A DNA stretch of 64,000 bases from an uncultured Muribaculaceae bacterium (lineage in GTDB: Bacteria > Bacteroidota > Bacteroidia > Bacteroidales > Muribaculaceae): positions 22,266 through 86,265 of the forward strand of contig CAJUOC010000008.1 in NCBI GenBank assembly GCA_910587925.1. The letters run 5' to 3'. How positions within the stretch are numbered: position 1 is the stretch's first letter; every line of letters begins with the position of its first letter. The notes below the pieces were generated by a model, which saw only the letters and a program-made list of their open reading frames with translations, made no database searches and was not told where the DNA came from. Below are positions 62,204 to 64,000 of this stretch, in pieces. A program made the position numbers and the translations under genes.

Positions 62204-62509
62204 ATGACCGACTTCCTTTCAGCCCACCATCTGCTCGGCCTCGCCATCGGCCTGGCCACATTCCTCATCATAGGCCTGTTTCACCCCCTGGTCATAAAAG
62301 GTGAATATTACTTCGGCGTGCGATGCTGGTGGGCCTTCCTCATCCTTGGCATAGCCACCGGCATCCTCTCCTGCTTCAGCGCCGACCTCTTCTGGTCAAT
62401 ACTCCTTGGCGTCATATCCTTCAGCTCCTTCTGGAGCATCGGCGAAGTCTTCGAGCAGCGCCAGCGCGTCCGCAAAGGCTGGTTCCCCGCCAACCCCCGC
62501 CGCCGTTAA
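62204..62509 (+). CDS. DUF4491 family small membrane protein
   Basis: 101 residues with three transmembrane helices (LLGLAIGLATFLIIGLFHPL, WWAFLILGIATGILSCF, WSILLGVISFSSFWSIGEVF) and a basic tail. FHPLVIKGEYYFG and a late SIGEVFEQRQRVRKGWFPANPRR are hallmarks of DUF4491. It lies 22 bp after batE and is probably co-transcribed. Function unknown. Confidence 0.88.
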   Translation: MTDFLSAHHLLGLAIGLATFLIIGLFHPLVIKGEYYFGVRCWWAFLILGIATGILSCFSADLFWSILLGVISFSSFWSIGEVFEQRQRVRKGWFPANPRRR

Positions 62510-62646
62510 ACCCGCGCGCCTCGCACACCCCGCCGCCGATACCGCGCTCCGCGTTCACCCCGCCGCTGATACGGCTGTCTCGCACACCCCGCCGCCGATA
62601 CCGCGCGCCGCGCACACCTCGCCGCTGATGCTGCCCGCCGCGCACA
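62510..62646. repeat. Short GC-rich degenerate repeats after DUF4491
   Basis: About five degenerate units of 25-27 bp (cgcacaccccgccgccgataccgcgc and variants). No gene. It leads directly into the 252-bp tandem array. Confidence 0.65.
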
Positions 62647-63390
62647 CTTCGCTGACGGTGGAGGGGCAAAAGGTTTGTAGGTTAAGAAGTACGGAGAACG
62701 CCCGTGGAACGGGCGACAGGCAGTAGGCACGTGCAAGGCGACAGCCGCAGCGCGTGTACTAAATGCGCCCCAAGCGCCGGAGCTGCGTAGCTGCGACACT
62801 TCGGCTGTGTCGTGGCTATGCAGCTCTGCTTGCTCGTACCCGGCAGCGACGACGAGTCACGTGGCAGCCGAAGCGCGGAGCGCTGCCCGCCGCGCTCACT
62901 TCGCTGACGGAGGAGGGGCAAAAGGTTTGTAGGTTAAGAAGTACGGAGAACGCCCGTGGAACGGGCGACAGGCAGTAGGCACGTGCAAGGCGACAGCCGC
63001 AGCGCGTGTACTAAATGCGCCCCAAGCGCCGGAGCTGCGTAGCTGCGACACTTCGGCCGTGTCGTGGCTATGCAGCTCTGCTTGCTCTTACCCTGCAGCG
63101 ACGAGGTGTCATGCGGCATCCGAAGCGCGGAGCGCTGCCCGCCGCGCTCACTTCGTTGACGGAGGAGGGGCAAAAGGTTTGTAGGTTAAGAAGTACGGAG
63201 AACGCCCGTGGAACGGGCGACAGGCAGTAGGCACGTGCAAGGCGACAGCCGCAGCGCGTGTACTAAATGCGCCCCAAGCGCCGGAGCTGCGTAGCTGCGA
63301 CACTTCGGCTGTGTCGTGGCTATGCAGCTCTGCTTGCTCGTACCCGGCAGCGACGACGAGTCACGCGGCAGCCGAAGCGCGGAGCGCTGA
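62647..63390. repeat. 252-bp tandem direct repeat, three copies
   Basis: The marker gaggggcaaaagg recurs at 62661, 62913 and 63165, exactly 252 bp apart each time. Units contain ggtttgtaggttaagaagta, the hairpin gcccgt gga acgggc, ctgcgtagctgcg and a terminal agcgcggagcgct palindrome. The copies differ mainly near their ends (tacccggcagcgacgacgag in 1 and 3 versus taccctgcagcgacgaggtg in 2). Frames inside repeat with the unit and have no family resemblance. Confidence 0.9.
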
Positions 63391-63500
63391 CCATTATGAG
63401 TAACACGGGGTGAAGCGCAGCGCAACCCCGTGCAGGCCGCGGCGACCCCGGTAATTGGAAGGTCGTTAGACCTGACCCTTATTGCGCTGCGCATCATTAG
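63391..63500. repeat. Inverted copy of the 24.4 kb repeat at the array junction
   Basis: gagtaacacggggtgaagcgcagcgcaacc and ggaaggtcgttagacctgacccttattgcg are the reverse complement of 24480-24590. Direct array units begin immediately after it. Confidence 0.75.
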
Positions 63501-64000
63501 TTGTCAGCGCTCCGCGCTTCTGCAGCCGTGGACGGGTCGGAGGTCACGGGGTTGTGCTACGCTTCATCCCGTGTTACTCATAATGGTCAGCGCTCCGCGC
63601 TTCTGCTTCCGGCATGACTTGTCGTCACGGGGTTGCGCTACGCTTCACCCCGTGTTATTCATAAGGGTCAGCGCTCCGCGCTTCTGCTGCCGCATGACTC
63701 GTCGTCACGGGGTTGCGCTACGCTTCACCCCGTGTTACTCATAAGGGCCAGCGCTCCGCGCTTCTGCAGCCGTGGACGGGTCGGAGGTCACGGGTTGCGC
63801 TTCGCTTCACCCCATGTTACTAATACGGGTCAGCGCTCCGCGCTTCTGCAGCCGTGGACGGGTCGGAGGTCACGGGGTTGCGCTTCGCTTCACCCCGTGT
63901 TATTCATAAGGGTCAGCGCTGCGCGCTTCTGCTGCCGCAAGACTTGTCGTCACGGGGTTGCGCTACGCTTCACCCCGTGTTACTCATAAGGGCCAGCGCT
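63501..64000. repeat. About 81-bp hairpin tandem array, six or more units, runs off the edge
   Basis: Units start (t/c)cagcgctccgcgcttctg at about 63505, 63587, 63668, 63750, 63830 and 63912, with a further start at the edge. Each holds AGCGC/GCGCT and CACGGGG/CCCCGTG stems. Two interchangeable inner segments occur: gcagccgtggacgggtcgg (units 1, 4 and 5) and gctgccgcatgactcgtcg-like (units 2, 3 and 6). No gene. Confidence 0.9.

Noticed and set aside
62763..63230. Two near-identical 71-codon frames (start MRPKRRSCVAATLRL or MRPKRRSCVAATLRP)
   Set aside because: They only repeat with the 252-bp unit, have Arg-rich low-quality composition and no start signals; better explained as repeat DNA.
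63391..64000. Possible CRISPR array
   Set aside because: The period is about 81 bp with nearly all sequence repeated; there are no unique spacers of even length and no cas genes, so it is a hairpin tandem repeat.

Overview
This 64 kb window is chromosomal DNA of a GC-rich Bacteroidota bacterium. It is almost certainly order Bacteroidales; a Muribaculaceae-like gut commensal is my guess, not something the sequence proves. The evidence is a SusC/SusD pair, the complete Bat aerotolerance operon, an LRR_5/BspA-type surface protein, a GT3-type glycogen synthase, and about ten promoters of the Bacteroidetes form TTG-N18-21-TAnnTTTG. Genes are packed tightly, many with 1-bp (TGATG) or 4-bp (ATGA) stop/start overlaps. 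The high GC produces very long antisense shadow ORFs, which I left out.

Layout. (1) 1-10110, minus strand: a five-gene, translationally coupled operon that is the most unusual locus here. It runs SIR2-like/TIR protein, then a membrane-spanning nSTAND-type ATPase with a YD-like and PDZ extracytoplasmic half, then three secreted proteins related to that half. The last gene runs off the left edge. (2) 10222-11326: an AT-rich higBA toxin-antitoxin pair, tRNA-Gln and terminators. (3) 11343-16609: a SusC/SusD glycan-uptake pair, followed by a large nested-palindrome intergenic element (16966-17193). (4) 17358-21577: glycogen synthase and glycogen phosphorylase. (5) 21749-24220: a secreted LRR protein. 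(6) 24978-30518: bioA, bioF and a fused bioG-bioC downstream of serS and a YqeY gene. (7) 30676-35429, plus strand: an AspT/YidE-type transporter, then a TPP riboswitch controlling a TonB-dependent receptor and a PnuT-like thiamine transporter. (8) 35430-36660: a repeat-rich intergenic stretch holding a structured, 6S-like ncRNA candidate on the minus strand. (9) 36661-39966: queA, cardiolipin synthase and an HD-domain hydrolase, facing recX-prmC-obg and a CBS/nucleotidyltransferase gene. (10) 43692-46029: a GNAT toxin/antitoxin pair, a NeuA-like cytidylyltransferase and yicC. (11) 46243-49880, plus strand: a PRiA4-ORF3-like gene, bioB, an rRNA/tRNA methyltransferase and radA. (12) 49923-53741: a second GNAT toxin/antitoxin pair, an Eis-like acetyltransferase, NDH-2 and a Cys-rich Spy-like secreted protein. 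(13) 53968-62509: moxR-DUF58-batA-E and DUF4491. (14) 62510-64000: two tandem repeat arrays (252 bp x 3, then about 81 bp x 6 or more) that run off the right edge.

How the genes work together. Biotin synthesis is split between bioA/F/GC and bioB, and bioD is not in the window. Thiamine uptake is governed by one riboswitch over an outer- and inner-membrane pair. Glycogen synthesis and breakdown form one operon. The Bat proteins would form an envelope complex with the MoxR ATPase. The leftmost operon looks like a trans-envelope sensor coupled to a TIR effector, plausibly immunity or cell-cell conflict; that function is inference from domains only.
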